A stretch of DNA of 48,674 nucleotides from Clostridia bacterium (lineage in GTDB: Bacteria > Bacillota > DSM-521 > Neomoorellales > JACIYF01): the NCBI GenBank assembly GCA_014360065.1, contig JACIYF010000008.1, positions 1 through 48,674 on the forward strand, given 5' to 3'. This document shows positions 7,229 to 15,567 of the stretch, one piece after another. The translations under genes and the position numbers were made by a program. Within the stretch, counting starts at the first letter, position 1, and every line of letters starts with the position of its first letter. A model generated the notes under the pieces. That model was not told where the DNA came from and did not search any database. It worked only from the letters and a program-made list of their open reading frames with translations.

Positions 7229-9013
7229 ATGATGGTAAACGGTAAAGGGAAAATAGTAATCGTGGGTGGAGTAGCGGCTGGTGGTAGTGCCGCTGCTAAA
7301 GCTAGGCGGGTCAATGAGGCGGCTGAAATCGTTGTCTTCGAGAAAGGAGGTTATGTGTCTTTTGCCAACTGTGGGTTGCCTTATCATATAGGCGGACAAA
7401 TCAAGGACCGCGACGAATTGTTCCTGGTTACGCCAGAACGATTTTGGGAACGGTTCCGGGTCAACGTACGTACTAACTGTGAGGTTGTGAGCCTCGATAG
7501 GACCCGGCATACGGTTAGGGTGTATGACCTCAACCAGGATCGTGAATACGAGGAGAGCTACGATAAACTGATTCTGGCACCAGGGGCCCGGCCAACCAGA
7601 TTGCCGGTACCCGGTACCGACCTCGAGGGAATTTTTACCTTGTGGTCTGTTCCCGATATGGATGCTATCCTGCGTTACATACAAGTACAAAGGCCGGAGC
7701 GGGCTTTGGTGGTAGGGGCAGGGTTTGTAGGACTAGAGATGGTAGAGGCGCTGCTTGACCGGGGTTGCAAGGTAGCGCTGGTTGAAGCGCTGCCGCAGGT
7801 GCTCCCGGTTCTAGATGAGGAAATGACCCTACCCCTAGCTAGGCACCTGGAAGAACTAGGGGTTGACGTTCTACTGGAGACCAGGGTAGAACGGTTTGAG
7901 CCTTGCCAGGGCTTGGGCGGGGCTCGCGAGCCTAGTGACAGGGCTAGAGTGGGGAGCGCAGTATTGGACGATGGGACTGTGCTGCCATGCGAGTTAGTAA
8001 TCTTAGCTGTGGGAGTTAGGCCTAACACTGATTTGGCTAGGGCAGCCGAGATCGCCTTGGGGGAGCACGGTGGCATCCTGGTAAATTCGAAAATGCAAAC
8101 TAGCGACCCGGATATCTACGCCGCTGGCGATGTGGTTGAATCCAAGCATTGGATAACCGGACAAAGGGTATGGGCCCCGCTAGCAGGTCCGGCCAACAAG
8201 CAAGGCCGAGTAGCAGGAGCCAACGCAGCCCTAGCCCTGCTAGGGGTAAAGGATGAAAGCCTTTACTTGCATTTTCAGGGAACCCTGGGGACCACGATTA
8301 TTAAGGTGGGAAAAATGACTGCGGCCAAGACGGGCCTCAGCGAACGGGAGGCCAGGCGGGCTGGACTTAGGTATTATGTATCCTATACACCTTCGCCCGA
8401 CCATGCGACTTACTACCCCGGAGCTGAGATCATGATGATCAAGACCTTGTTTAGCCGGGATGATAGCCGAGTATTGGGAGCACAAATTGTTGGCACCAAG
8501 GGAGTTGACAAGCGTATCGATGTTTTGGCCACGGCTATCCGTGCCCAGTTTACGGCCGAGGATTTAGAGCAGCTGGACCTGGCTTACGCTCCACCCTATT
8601 CTTCCGCCAAAGATCCGGTAATAATGGCCGGGATGGTAGGAGCCAATATTGCCAGGGGAGATATGGAGGTTATCACCCCTGGCGAACTGCGAGATTGGCT
8701 CAGGGCGGCCGGGGTATTCAAGTCGGATCAGAATCGCCAACAAGTAAACGCCGAGTCCTTGCCGCAGATCGTGGATGTGCGTACTCCGGACGAGTACCGA
8801 CACGGTAATATTCCCGGGTCTGTAAACATACCGCTGGAACATTTAAGGGAGCGGTTGGGCGAGCTGGACCCCAACCAACCTACGGTTGTTTACTGTTTAA
8901 TTGGTTACCGGGCATACCTTGCCTACCGCATCCTCAAGCAACACGGGTTCAAGTCCATTAAAAACTTGAGCGGAGGGATGCGGGCTTGGTCGATGCGTCT
9001 GAAGGATAAGTAA
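7229..9013 (+). CDS. CoA-disulfide reductase-like FAD/NAD(P) oxidoreductase with C-terminal rhodanese domain
   Basis: A 594-aa flavoprotein fusion. The N-terminus has the FAD Rossmann motif (IVIVGGVAAGGSAAAKARR) and the single redox-active cysteine C48 in SFANCGLPY, characteristic of CoA-disulfide reductase and related NADH oxidase/persulfide reductases. A second nucleotide fold (ALVVGAGFVGLEMVEAL) starts near 155, and the FAD-closing segment IYAAGDVVE near 290. Residues ~505-594 form a rhodanese domain with active-site C556 in VVYCLIGYRA. Fusions of this kind (CoADR-RHD/Npsr) reduce CoA disulfide, CoA persulfide or polysulfide with NAD(P)H. Exact substrate cannot be read from sequence. Its 3' end overlaps the convergent nucleoside hydrolase gene by 56 bases. 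The 213-base gap upstream holds no gene I can support. Confidence 0.88.
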   Translation: MMVNGKGKIVIVGGVAAGGSAAAKARRVNEAAEIVVFEKGGYVSFANCGLPYHIGGQIKDRDELFLVTPERFWERFRVNVRTNCEVVSLDRTRHTVRVYDLNQDREYEESYDKLILAPGARPTRLPVPGTDLEGIFTLWSVPDMDAILRYIQVQRPERALVVGAGFVGLEMVEALLDRGCKVALVEALPQVLPVLDEEMTLPLARHLEELGVDVLLETRVERFEPCQGLGGAREPSDRARVGSAVLDDGTVLPCELVILAVGVRPNTDLARAAEIALGEHGGILVNSKMQTSDPDIYAAGDVVESKHWITGQRVWAPLAGPANKQGRVAGANAALALLGVKDESLYLHFQGTLGTTIIKVGKMTAAKTGLSEREARRAGLRYYVSYTPSPDHATYYPGAEIMMIKTLFSRDDSRVLGAQIVGTKGVDKRIDVLATAIRAQFTAEDLEQLDLAYAPPYSSAKDPVIMAGMVGANIARGDMEVITPGELRDWLRAAGVFKSDQNRQQVNAESLPQIVDVRTPDEYRHGNIPGSVNIPLEHLRERLGELDPNQPTVVYCLIGYRAYLAYRILKQHGFKSIKNLSGGMRAWSMRLKDK

Positions 9014-9986
9014 GGGCAATATCGTTCCTAGAGATTACCGGCCCTACGGTGCGATCAAGGATAAACTGGATTACCTCCAATGCGTCAGTGCTAAGATACA
9101 CCATGGCATTAGGTTCCTTATGCAGCACGCCGAAGTAGTCGGCAATTGATTGACCGCGGGTGAGGTCACCGTAGGTACAAATCTCCACATATAGAGGTAG
9201 AGCTTGGCCCCATTCCGGGTGAATGACTAGGGCAATAGCCAAGGCATCGTTTACCACACAGCCGTCAAGCCCTTCTCGTTCTCGGTGAAAATCGACATAA
9301 AAGCGTACTAGCTGGCCGAGGAATTGTGCGGCGGAATTGTCCTTGATGCTAACTAGTTTGCTTACCAAGGCTTGGCTAAATATTATTTTTCTGGTTACGT
9401 CCAAACCTACCATCCGAATGGGAATGCCGGAGGCAAACACTGCCTGAGCCGCTTCTGGGTCAGCCCAAAAGTTGAATTCAGAGACCGGGGTAATATTGCC
9501 TGGCGCCAGGGCTGAACCGCCCATGAGGATGATTTCTTTGATCTTTTTTCTCATTAAGCTGGGGTTGAGCCCCAAGGCTAGTGCCAGGTTGGTCAGTGGA
9601 CCCAGGGCAATCACAGAGAGCTGGCCTTCTGAGGCCTCAAGCATGTGTAGCATAGCTAAAGGCCCAGGAACGGCAGGCACTGCCACCCGACTGGGGACTT
9701 TAAGATATCCCAGCCCGGTATCGCCATGGGTCTCCTTGGCAACTTGAGCCGGACGGCTGAGGGGAGCAGAGGCTCCTTGGTAAACAGGTATGTCACCTTG
9801 GTTGTCTGGGCGAAAAAGGCTCAGGATGTAGCAAGCGTTTTGGAAAGTGTTATCAACAGTATTGTTGCCAAAGCAGGTTGTCACCCCGACGATCTCAAGC
9901 TCAGGGGAACGCACTGCTAAAGCCAATGCCACAGCATCATCAATTCCCGGGTCGGTATCAATAATAACCTTAATAGGTAAGTTCAC
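8958..9986 (-). CDS. Nucleoside hydrolase (inosine-uridine preferring family)
   Basis: A 342-aa nucleoside N-ribohydrolase. It starts VIIDTDPGIDDAVALALA, the DTDPGxDDA calcium- and ribose-binding signature, has the family block LSVIALGPLTNLALAL and the ILMGGSA segment, and retains the C-terminal VNDALAIALV where a second metal ligand lies. The reaction is nucleoside plus water to base plus ribose. The frame is open to 10085 but GTG 9986 is chosen: on the minus strand GGAGGAGGG precedes it at proper spacing, and the Arg-rich N-terminal extension from the longer frame is unlike the family. It lies downstream of ribokinase on the same strand, so the released ribose can be phosphorylated. Base specificity cannot be decided. 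Confidence 0.9.
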   Translation of the reverse strand: MNLPIKVIIDTDPGIDDAVALALAVRSPELEIVGVTTCFGNNTVDNTFQNACYILSLFRPDNQGDIPVYQGASAPLSRPAQVAKETHGDTGLGYLKVPSRVAVPAVPGPLAMLHMLEASEGQLSVIALGPLTNLALALGLNPSLMRKKIKEIILMGGSALAPGNITPVSEFNFWADPEAAQAVFASGIPIRMVGLDVTRKIIFSQALVSKLVSIKDNSAAQFLGQLVRFYVDFHREREGLDGCVVNDALAIALVIHPEWGQALPLYVEICTYGDLTRGQSIADYFGVLHKEPNAMVYLSTDALEVIQFILDRTVGPVISRNDIALTYPSDASTKPASLRSSF

Positions 9987-10163
9987 TGCCAATTCCCTCC
10001 TCCTCTGCGTGCTTACCTTTCGGCGGCGACAATCAGCTGTACCCAAAGCCACCCGGGTCACACTCCGTCCTCGGCCTCGGTCCACCAGTGAGAAGTCGAC
10101 CTTGTCAGCGGTAGCCTTTGGGTGAAGTCGATCAAATTTCGCTCGGCCAGGCAGGTTTTTTCA

Positions 10164-11123
10164 TTACCTAGTTGTGCGGCTTGCCGCATGAGGGATTCCT
10201 CCATGCTGTTCGAAAAAGGCTTCAACTTCTTTTCTTGTAGGCATTGAGGTTTGAGCACCGGGGCGAGTGGTGCTGAGGGCGCCAGTAGCATTGGCAAACG
10301 ATAAGGCCTCTAAGACATCTTGGCCCCTAGCGAGGGCGGTAGCCAACCCACCGGCAAACGCGTCGCCGGCTGCGGTCGTATCGATGGCAGTCACGGCATA
10401 TCCCTTAACCCACTTACACCCTTGGTCCCAAGCCACCACGGCACCGTTGGCACCTAGCTTAATAATGGCAACGGGAAACCCTAGTTGGCGAAGGCGAGAT
10501 ACGGCCGCCAGAGCCTCTTTTGGTTCCCCCACTGGTTGCCCGAGCAGAATTTCAGCTTCATGTTCGTTTGGAGTTATTATGTCAACTAATTGAGCTAGTT
10601 CAGGCGCGAGAGGCCGAGCTGGAGCTGGGTCAAGAATAACCGTCAACCCCTTTTCTTTAGCTTTGCGGGCGGCATAGAGTACTGTTTCCTGCGGTATTTC
10701 CTGCTGCAGCATCAAAATCCGAGCTTCACCCCAGGAAGCGGCTGTGGCATCGATATCATCAGGGCTCAGGTGGGCATTAGCCCCGGCAACGACAATAATG
10801 CGATTCTCTCCAGTAGAATCTACTTCAATGAGCGCAGTACCCGTAGGCGCTTCGTGTTCTACTATGATAGAACTGGTATTAACTCCGGCCCCTGAAAGGC
10901 TAGCCAGCAGCTGCCGGCCAAAGGCGTCATCGCCTATTCTCCCCACCATCGCTACCGTGGATCCCAACTTACTTGCAGCTAAGGCTTGGTTAGCCCCTTT
11001 CCCTCCGGGAAACATGCTAAAGCTGTCGCCGTACACAGTCTCTCCCAAAGAAGGGAGGCGGGGAGCTACGACTACTAGGTCCATATTAAGGCTTCCGACT
11101 ACGATTATATCAGGGCTCAACAA
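10164..11123 (-). CDS. rbsK: Ribokinase
   Basis: A 319-aa PfkB-family ribokinase converting D-ribose and ATP to ribose-5-phosphate. Motifs are IIVVGSLNMDLVV at the N-terminus, the FPGGKGANQALAASKLG sugar-binding loop, and the C-terminal DTTAAGDAFAGG with its catalytic Asp. A longer open frame reaches GTG 11171, but no ribosome binding site is there; AAGGAG on the minus strand lies 8 bases before TTG 11123-11121, giving MLSPDIIVVGSLN, the usual start for the family. It precedes the nucleoside hydrolase by about 177 bases on the same strand, which suggests a nucleoside-ribose salvage unit. No transporter or LacI-type regulator accompanies it in the window. Confidence 0.9.
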   Translation of the reverse strand: MLSPDIIVVGSLNMDLVVVAPRLPSLGETVYGDSFSMFPGGKGANQALAASKLGSTVAMVGRIGDDAFGRQLLASLSGAGVNTSSIIVEHEAPTGTALIEVDSTGENRIIVVAGANAHLSPDDIDATAASWGEARILMLQQEIPQETVLYAARKAKEKGLTVILDPAPARPLAPELAQLVDIITPNEHEAEILLGQPVGEPKEALAAVSRLRQLGFPVAIIKLGANGAVVAWDQGCKWVKGYAVTAIDTTAAGDAFAGGLATALARGQDVLEALSFANATGALSTTRPGAQTSMPTRKEVEAFFEQHGGIPHAASRTTR

Positions 11124-11407
11124 GTTGACCACTCCTTGAGGTTCGGTGACCGACTTCTTAGCGGTTACCACTTTGGTCGAAATTTATAATTCGACTGGGA
11201 TAACCAGTTTTTCCTTCTTTTGAACCACTACTGCATCCATCTTTTGTAGTTGCAGTTGCCACCATGCTTTGGCCGCTTATTCCGCTTGCTCTTACATTTT
11301 TCCCATTTTTCTGGCATAGGGGTGGATTTAAGTGCTTACTTTTGTTAGAATTGGCTTAACCAGAGAGACTTCAGTTTGGTGGGGTGTAACGCAGAGGAGT
11401 TGAGAGG

Positions 11408-12241
11408 ATGGTCGAAGCACGGGTAGAAGATCAGATCTGGCAATTCTGGCGGTTGGTAAGAAAACATGGCGGAGGCTTTCTGGAGGTAGCTTCTAAAGGG
11501 CCTGATGGTTTTTTGGTTCAAGGTCTTCTGTCCTGGGATGACTTCTGGGTGAGGTTGCCAATTTTGAAGCGCCGCAATGCTCGTAGGGAGGACATTTACT
11601 GTCGATTAAAGAGCGGCCAAGTGACTGTAATTGATGATGCCATGGTTCCCGAGGGAGTCATATTGCAGACTAGTTGGGATCGCTGCCAAAGTTTGGTAGT
11701 TCTGGATCGTGAGTTGAGTACCGAAGAGAAAGCCCGGCTTCAAGAGAGCCTGACTAAGCGGTATCGGGGGACTCCTCCCCGTTTTGATGGTGAGCCTTGG
11801 TGCCGTTTGCCCGGATTTATAAACTGGAAGCCGGAGCATGAACGCGATGGCAAGTTTCCCGAGGTAGTCATTATTAAAGCCAATTGGGAAGTACTTTCAG
11901 TTCCCACCATTTGGAGCGGCAGCCCACAGCGAAAACGTTGGAGCTACTTGGGTCAGGGGAGGGATTCCACCTCATCAGCCTTGAGGCAGCGCCTCAAGGA
12001 GGAGAGGCGGGCGGCAAATAGTACACAGTGGAGAGATTTTGCTACCACTGACCTTGCTGTTAGCGACTTACGGTATGCTTGCCACCTTATTCGCATGGGG
12101 CTGTCACGCCAAGAAGTGGTAGAAAGGTTGCGCCAGGAAAGCCCCAACCTAGCTGAACGTTTTGGAGTTCATGCTGATGATTACTTGCAGCGGACTGTGA
12201 ACAAGGCCATTATTCATGTAAATGGGATGCTCCCTGTCTGA
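11408..12241 (+). CDS. RepB-like DNA primase domain protein (plasmid/phage replication type)
   Basis: A 277-aa protein resembling the RepB/AEP-type primases encoded by plasmids and integrative elements. The telling segments are VILQTSWDRCQSLVVLDRELS (the family's QTSxxRxQ block, residues ~85-105), GEPWCRLPGFINWKP (the family's RLPGFxNxKP block, ~128-142), and a C-terminal helical module, DLRYACHLIRMGLSRQEVVERLRQESPNLAERFG...YLQRTVNKAI, as seen after RepB primase domains. The early acidic catalytic motif is not obvious to me. No helicase, integrase, relaxase or att repeat is nearby, so it is either a relic or domesticated. The 236-base gap upstream shows no clear promoter, and the ribosome binding site is modest (GAGGAG/GAGAGG before ATG). 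It converges on the BON gene with no spacer. Confidence 0.6.
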   Translation: MVEARVEDQIWQFWRLVRKHGGGFLEVASKGPDGFLVQGLLSWDDFWVRLPILKRRNARREDIYCRLKSGQVTVIDDAMVPEGVILQTSWDRCQSLVVLDRELSTEEKARLQESLTKRYRGTPPRFDGEPWCRLPGFINWKPEHERDGKFPEVVIIKANWEVLSVPTIWSGSPQRKRWSYLGQGRDSTSSALRQRLKEERRAANSTQWRDFATTDLAVSDLRYACHLIRMGLSRQEVVERLRQESPNLAERFGVHADDYLQRTVNKAIIHVNGMLPV

Positions 12242-12916
12242 TCATTCCCGATCGTTCTTTACCTGGCTGTGGAAGATGGCCGCTAAGCTCAGAGGGCGAG
12301 GCCTGGTTGTCCGGATCCGGTTGATGATCTGTTTTACTCCTCTGGCTTTGCTGGCTGCTTGGCCTGCAAGTTCAACCTGTTCGCGATCCTTTGCATGGCC
12401 TTGGAGAGTTACAGTACCCTTGGTAGTTTTAGGATAGACCTTAGCGGTATTAAGACGGGGATCGGCTCCTAGTTCTTGGGCTACCTCCGTGTCAATGTCT
12501 GCATCGCTAACTTGTCCATCGGTGCTGATGGCGACACTGTTTTCTACGCTTTTAACCCCAGGGATAGATTTGACTAAATCAGTGAGTCGTTCTTTTTCTG
12601 CTAGAGCATCTACTATGCCAGTGAGCAAAACATGTCCGTCTGTTACCTCGGCGTTAAGTCCGTAGCCTCGAAGGTCCTTGTCGCTATTTAGCAGGGCCTG
12701 GATGCGGTCTTGTAAATCTCCCCCCAACTCCCGGTTGTGGTTCTGGCGCGCCTTTCTCTCCCAGTCCACAAGCCCCGTCTTATAAGCAATGCTGCGCTTT
12801 ACGTCTTTTTGGTTCCCATGGGGCATACTAATAAGTTGGGCTTTTTGGGATTTGTATTCCCTAGGCTGAGGGTGACCAGAAGGTCGATGCTGGTCTCTTC
12901 CGGTTCGTTGTGGCAC
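12242..12916 (-). CDS. Double BON-domain protein
   Basis: A 224-aa protein with a basic, low-complexity N-terminus (~1-60) and two BON domains. Domain 1 is at ~68-131 (LQDRIQALLNSDKDLRGYGLNAEV...VLLTGIVDALAEKERL...VKSVENSVAIS) and domain 2 at ~138-205 (ADIDTEVAQELGADPRL...GTVTLQGHAKDREQVELA...VKQIINRIRT). BON domains usually bind membranes or peptidoglycan in exported proteins, but no signal peptide is visible, so it may act in the cytoplasm or at the spore or membrane surface. GTG 12916 is supported by GGGAGGT 8 bases upstream on the minus strand. Its stop codon abuts that of the primase-like gene, both lying in one TGATCA palindrome. It is divergent from the arginine operon. Confidence 0.8.
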   Translation of the reverse strand: MPQRTGRDQHRPSGHPQPREYKSQKAQLISMPHGNQKDVKRSIAYKTGLVDWERKARQNHNRELGGDLQDRIQALLNSDKDLRGYGLNAEVTDGHVLLTGIVDALAEKERLTDLVKSIPGVKSVENSVAISTDGQVSDADIDTEVAQELGADPRLNTAKVYPKTTKGTVTLQGHAKDREQVELAGQAASKARGVKQIINRIRTTRPRPLSLAAIFHSQVKNDRE

Positions 12917-13039
12917 GAGAATTACCTCCCGTATTGACCTTTTTCTTTATTTATTATTGTGCCTAAGAGGTTAGCCAAAAATCCGATCTAATAAAGTTTC
13001 CCTGCCCCCCTGGCCCTCTGGGCTTTCCTCTTTTTATGA

Positions 13040-13068
13040 TTGCATAATTATGCATCTGGATGTATAAT
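13040..13068 (+). promoter_or_regulatory. Sigma-A promoter of the arginine operon
   Basis: TTGCAT (13040-13045), a 17-base spacer and a perfect TATAAT (13063-13068) lie about 58 bases before the argC start. No other promoter of this quality is visible in the gap to the divergent BON gene. Confidence 0.75.
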
Positions 13069-13074
13069 TATCGA
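13041..13074. promoter_or_regulatory. Tandem ARG boxes (ArgR/AhrC operator) over the arg promoter
   Basis: TGCATAATTATGCA (13041-13054) is a perfect 14-bp palindrome. TGTATAATTATCGA (13061-13074) is a second, imperfect copy, 20 bp centre to centre. Both fit the A/T-rich ARG-box pattern, and this spacing is typical of paired sites bound by an ArgR hexamer. One covers the -35 and the other the -10, so arginine-bound ArgR would exclude RNA polymerase. argR itself is not in the window. Confidence 0.75.
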
Positions 13075-13125
13075 GTATGGAGCTGGGCAGGGCCTAAGAC
13101 ATTGTCACTAATTGGAGGCGAAAAC

Positions 13126-14199
13126 GTGATTCAGGCTGGAATCATAGGGGCAACTGGGTATACCGGGGCCGAGTTGGTTCGGCTCCTATGCATGCACCCC
13201 GAGGTACAAATACAGCTAATAAGCTCACGAAGTCATGCGGGGAAAAGGTTGGCAGAACTATACCCTAACCTCAACGGGTATGTAGACTTAATTTGCGAGC
13301 CCGAGGCTACCCTGGAGATGCTTTGTGGCTGCGATGTTGTTTTCATCGCTCTGCCTGCAGGGCATGCAGCAACCATAGTAAAAGGTATTGCCAGTTGGCA
13401 AGCAAAGGTGGGCCAGGATGCAGGTGGGCTAGCTCCAAAAGTCATCGACCTAGGAGCTGACTTTCGTTTGCGGGATCCGCAAGCCTATCAGGACTGGTAC
13501 GGGATGACCCATGAGGCGCCAGAGTTTCTCTCCCGTAGCGTTTACGGGTTGCCTGAAATCCACCGGGACAAAATTGCTCACGCTGATCTAATAGCTAATC
13601 CCGGTTGCTACCCAACCGCTACCATCCTGGGGTTATTGCCCGGCCTTCGAGAAGGAATCCTAGATCTAGATTCTATAATTGTGGATGCTAAATCAGGCGT
13701 CTCTGGAGCCGGGCGAGAACTGCGCCTTTCCAGCCATTATGTAGAAGTGAATGAAGGCATTCACCCCTACCAAGCCGGTCGGCATCGTCACACTCCTGAA
13801 ATCGAGCAAGAACTTGAGGCTTTGGCTGGCCGAAGCTTGACCATTACTTTTACCCCCCACTTGGTGCCCATGAGCCGGGGGATACTGGCAACTATTTATG
13901 CCCAACTTAAGGAACCAATTGGCAGTAAGGAACTTTGGGAAATCTACTATTTGCATTACCAAGACGAGCCTTTTATACAAGTTCTGCCAAAGGGACACTG
14001 GCCTCACACCCGCTGGACATATGGGTCCAATATGGTGCTGGTGGGATTAACCGTTGACCAACGCACGCAGCGGGCCATCATAGCAGTTGCCATTGATAAT
14101 TTAGGCAAGGGGGCTTCTGGCCAAGCTGTACAGAATATGAATATTATGTTTGGCCTACCGGAAACCACCGGTCTGCTGATGCCGGGGCTGGTGCCTTGA
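13126..14199 (+). CDS. argC: N-acetyl-gamma-glutamyl-phosphate reductase
   Basis: A 357-aa enzyme of the third step of arginine synthesis, reducing N-acetylglutamyl phosphate to the semialdehyde with NADPH. Motifs are the N-terminal IIGATGYTGAELVRLL, the catalytic cysteine C161 in ANPGCYPTA, and GVSGAGRELR and EGIHPYQAGRHRHTPEIEQEL further on. The frame is open from ATG 13060, but that lies inside the promoter and operator. GTG 13126 follows GGAGG (13114-13118) at 7 bases and gives the standard N-terminus. It is the first gene of argC-J-B-D-F-G-H. Confidence 0.96.
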   Translation: MIQAGIIGATGYTGAELVRLLCMHPEVQIQLISSRSHAGKRLAELYPNLNGYVDLICEPEATLEMLCGCDVVFIALPAGHAATIVKGIASWQAKVGQDAGGLAPKVIDLGADFRLRDPQAYQDWYGMTHEAPEFLSRSVYGLPEIHRDKIAHADLIANPGCYPTATILGLLPGLREGILDLDSIIVDAKSGVSGAGRELRLSSHYVEVNEGIHPYQAGRHRHTPEIEQELEALAGRSLTITFTPHLVPMSRGILATIYAQLKEPIGSKELWEIYYLHYQDEPFIQVLPKGHWPHTRWTYGSNMVLVGLTVDQRTQRAIIAVAIDNLGKGASGQAVQNMNIMFGLPETTGLLMPGLVP

Positions 14200-14244
14200 T
14201 CAGGTGTTCAAATTAGGGTGTAACTAGGGGGAAAGGCTAAGACT

Positions 14245-15543
14245 ATGGCGATGGAACCAGAAGTGGAGATCATGTCACCAGAATTTGTTTTCGTTCCGGG
14301 GGGAGTAACTGCTGCTCGCGGGTTTAAAGCTGCCGGCGTCCATGCAGGGTTGAAGAAGAGTGGCAAACCGGATTTGGCACTGATTTACAGCCAAACCCAG
14401 AGTCGGGCAGCAGCGGTATTTACGCAAAACCTTGTCCAAGCCGCTCCTATCACCATCACCAAGAAGCACTTGGATGATGGTCAGCTCCAGGCAATTGTAG
14501 TTAATAGCGGTAATGCTAATGCCTGCACTGGAAAAGCTGGTTTGGAAGCGGCGACCACTATGGCTGATGTGGCAGGAGCGGCCCTTGGTATTCCTGCCTC
14601 CCTGGTGGGCGTAGCTTCCACGGGGGTTATCGGGGTGCCGCTACCGGTAGATTTGGTGGTCAGTGGAATAAAACTAGCTGCAGCCCAGTTAAGCGATACC
14701 GGGGGAGAGCAGGCGGCTCAAGCTATCCTCACTACTGATACTTTTGTCAAACAAACCGCGGTTCAGGTGAGCGTGGATGGAAGGCTAGTCACTGTCGGGG
14801 GAATGGCCAAGGGGTCGGGCATGATCCATCCCAACATGGCTACCATGCTGGCGTTTATTACTACCGATGCCCAGGTTGACTCCGAAGCTTTGGATCTGGC
14901 TTTGCGTACTGCGGTAGCCGATAGCTTTAACATGATTACCGTTGATGGCGATACCAGTACCAACGATATGGTGCTGGTGATGGCCAACGGGTGGGCCGGT
15001 AACCGCGAACTCAAGGAAGGCGTACCGGGGTGGTCTAGCTTCCAGGCAGCATTAAAGTACGTGTGTACTTATTTAGCCCGATGCATTGCCCGCGATGGTG
15101 AGGGCGCTACCAAACTGATTGAAGTGGTGGTCAAAGGAGCAAGAAGCATCGATGATGCTCGTTTAGCAGCGCGTTCAGTTGCTGGTTCGAACTTAGTGAA
15201 GGCCGCGATATTTGGAAGCGATGCCAATTGGGGGCGTATTCTGGCGGCTATAGGTTACTCAGGCGCTGTCTTTGATCCAGGTAAAGTTGACATCTTCCTT
15301 TCGGCACCCGGCGCTGGGTTGCAGGATTCAGGAAGCTACCCCACAGGTTGGGCGAGCCGCGGAATTAAGGTGGCCGGTGATGGGGTCGGACTGGATTTTG
15401 ATGAAGCAGAAGCCAAGAAAATTCTCGGTAACTCAGAAATCGTCATAGTCGTAGATCTGAAAGAGGGCGAGAAAGAAGCTCGGGCTTGGGGTTGTGATTT
15501 AACTTACGATTATGTGCGCATAAACGCCGAGTATCGCAGCTGA
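14245..15543 (+). CDS. argJ: Bifunctional glutamate N-acetyltransferase / amino-acid acetyltransferase
   Basis: A 432-aa ornithine acetyltransferase. It recycles the acetyl group from N-acetylornithine to glutamate and, in bifunctional versions, also makes N-acetylglutamate from acetyl-CoA. The autocatalytic cleavage site is KGSGMIHPNMATMLAF, with the nucleophile T200 becoming the N-terminus of the beta chain. No separate argA or argE gene is visible in the operon, which fits the cyclic, ArgJ-driven route. Bifunctionality is inferred from this absence, not read from residues. AGGGGGAAAGG precedes ATG 14245. Confidence 0.95.
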   Translation: MAMEPEVEIMSPEFVFVPGGVTAARGFKAAGVHAGLKKSGKPDLALIYSQTQSRAAAVFTQNLVQAAPITITKKHLDDGQLQAIVVNSGNANACTGKAGLEAATTMADVAGAALGIPASLVGVASTGVIGVPLPVDLVVSGIKLAAAQLSDTGGEQAAQAILTTDTFVKQTAVQVSVDGRLVTVGGMAKGSGMIHPNMATMLAFITTDAQVDSEALDLALRTAVADSFNMITVDGDTSTNDMVLVMANGWAGNRELKEGVPGWSSFQAALKYVCTYLARCIARDGEGATKLIEVVVKGARSIDDARLAARSVAGSNLVKAAIFGSDANWGRILAAIGYSGAVFDPGKVDIFLSAPGAGLQDSGSYPTGWASRGIKVAGDGVGLDFDEAEAKKILGNSEIVIVVDLKEGEKEARAWGCDLTYDYVRINAEYRS

Positions 15544-15567
15544 AGCGCGTTGGGGGGAAGATATCAA

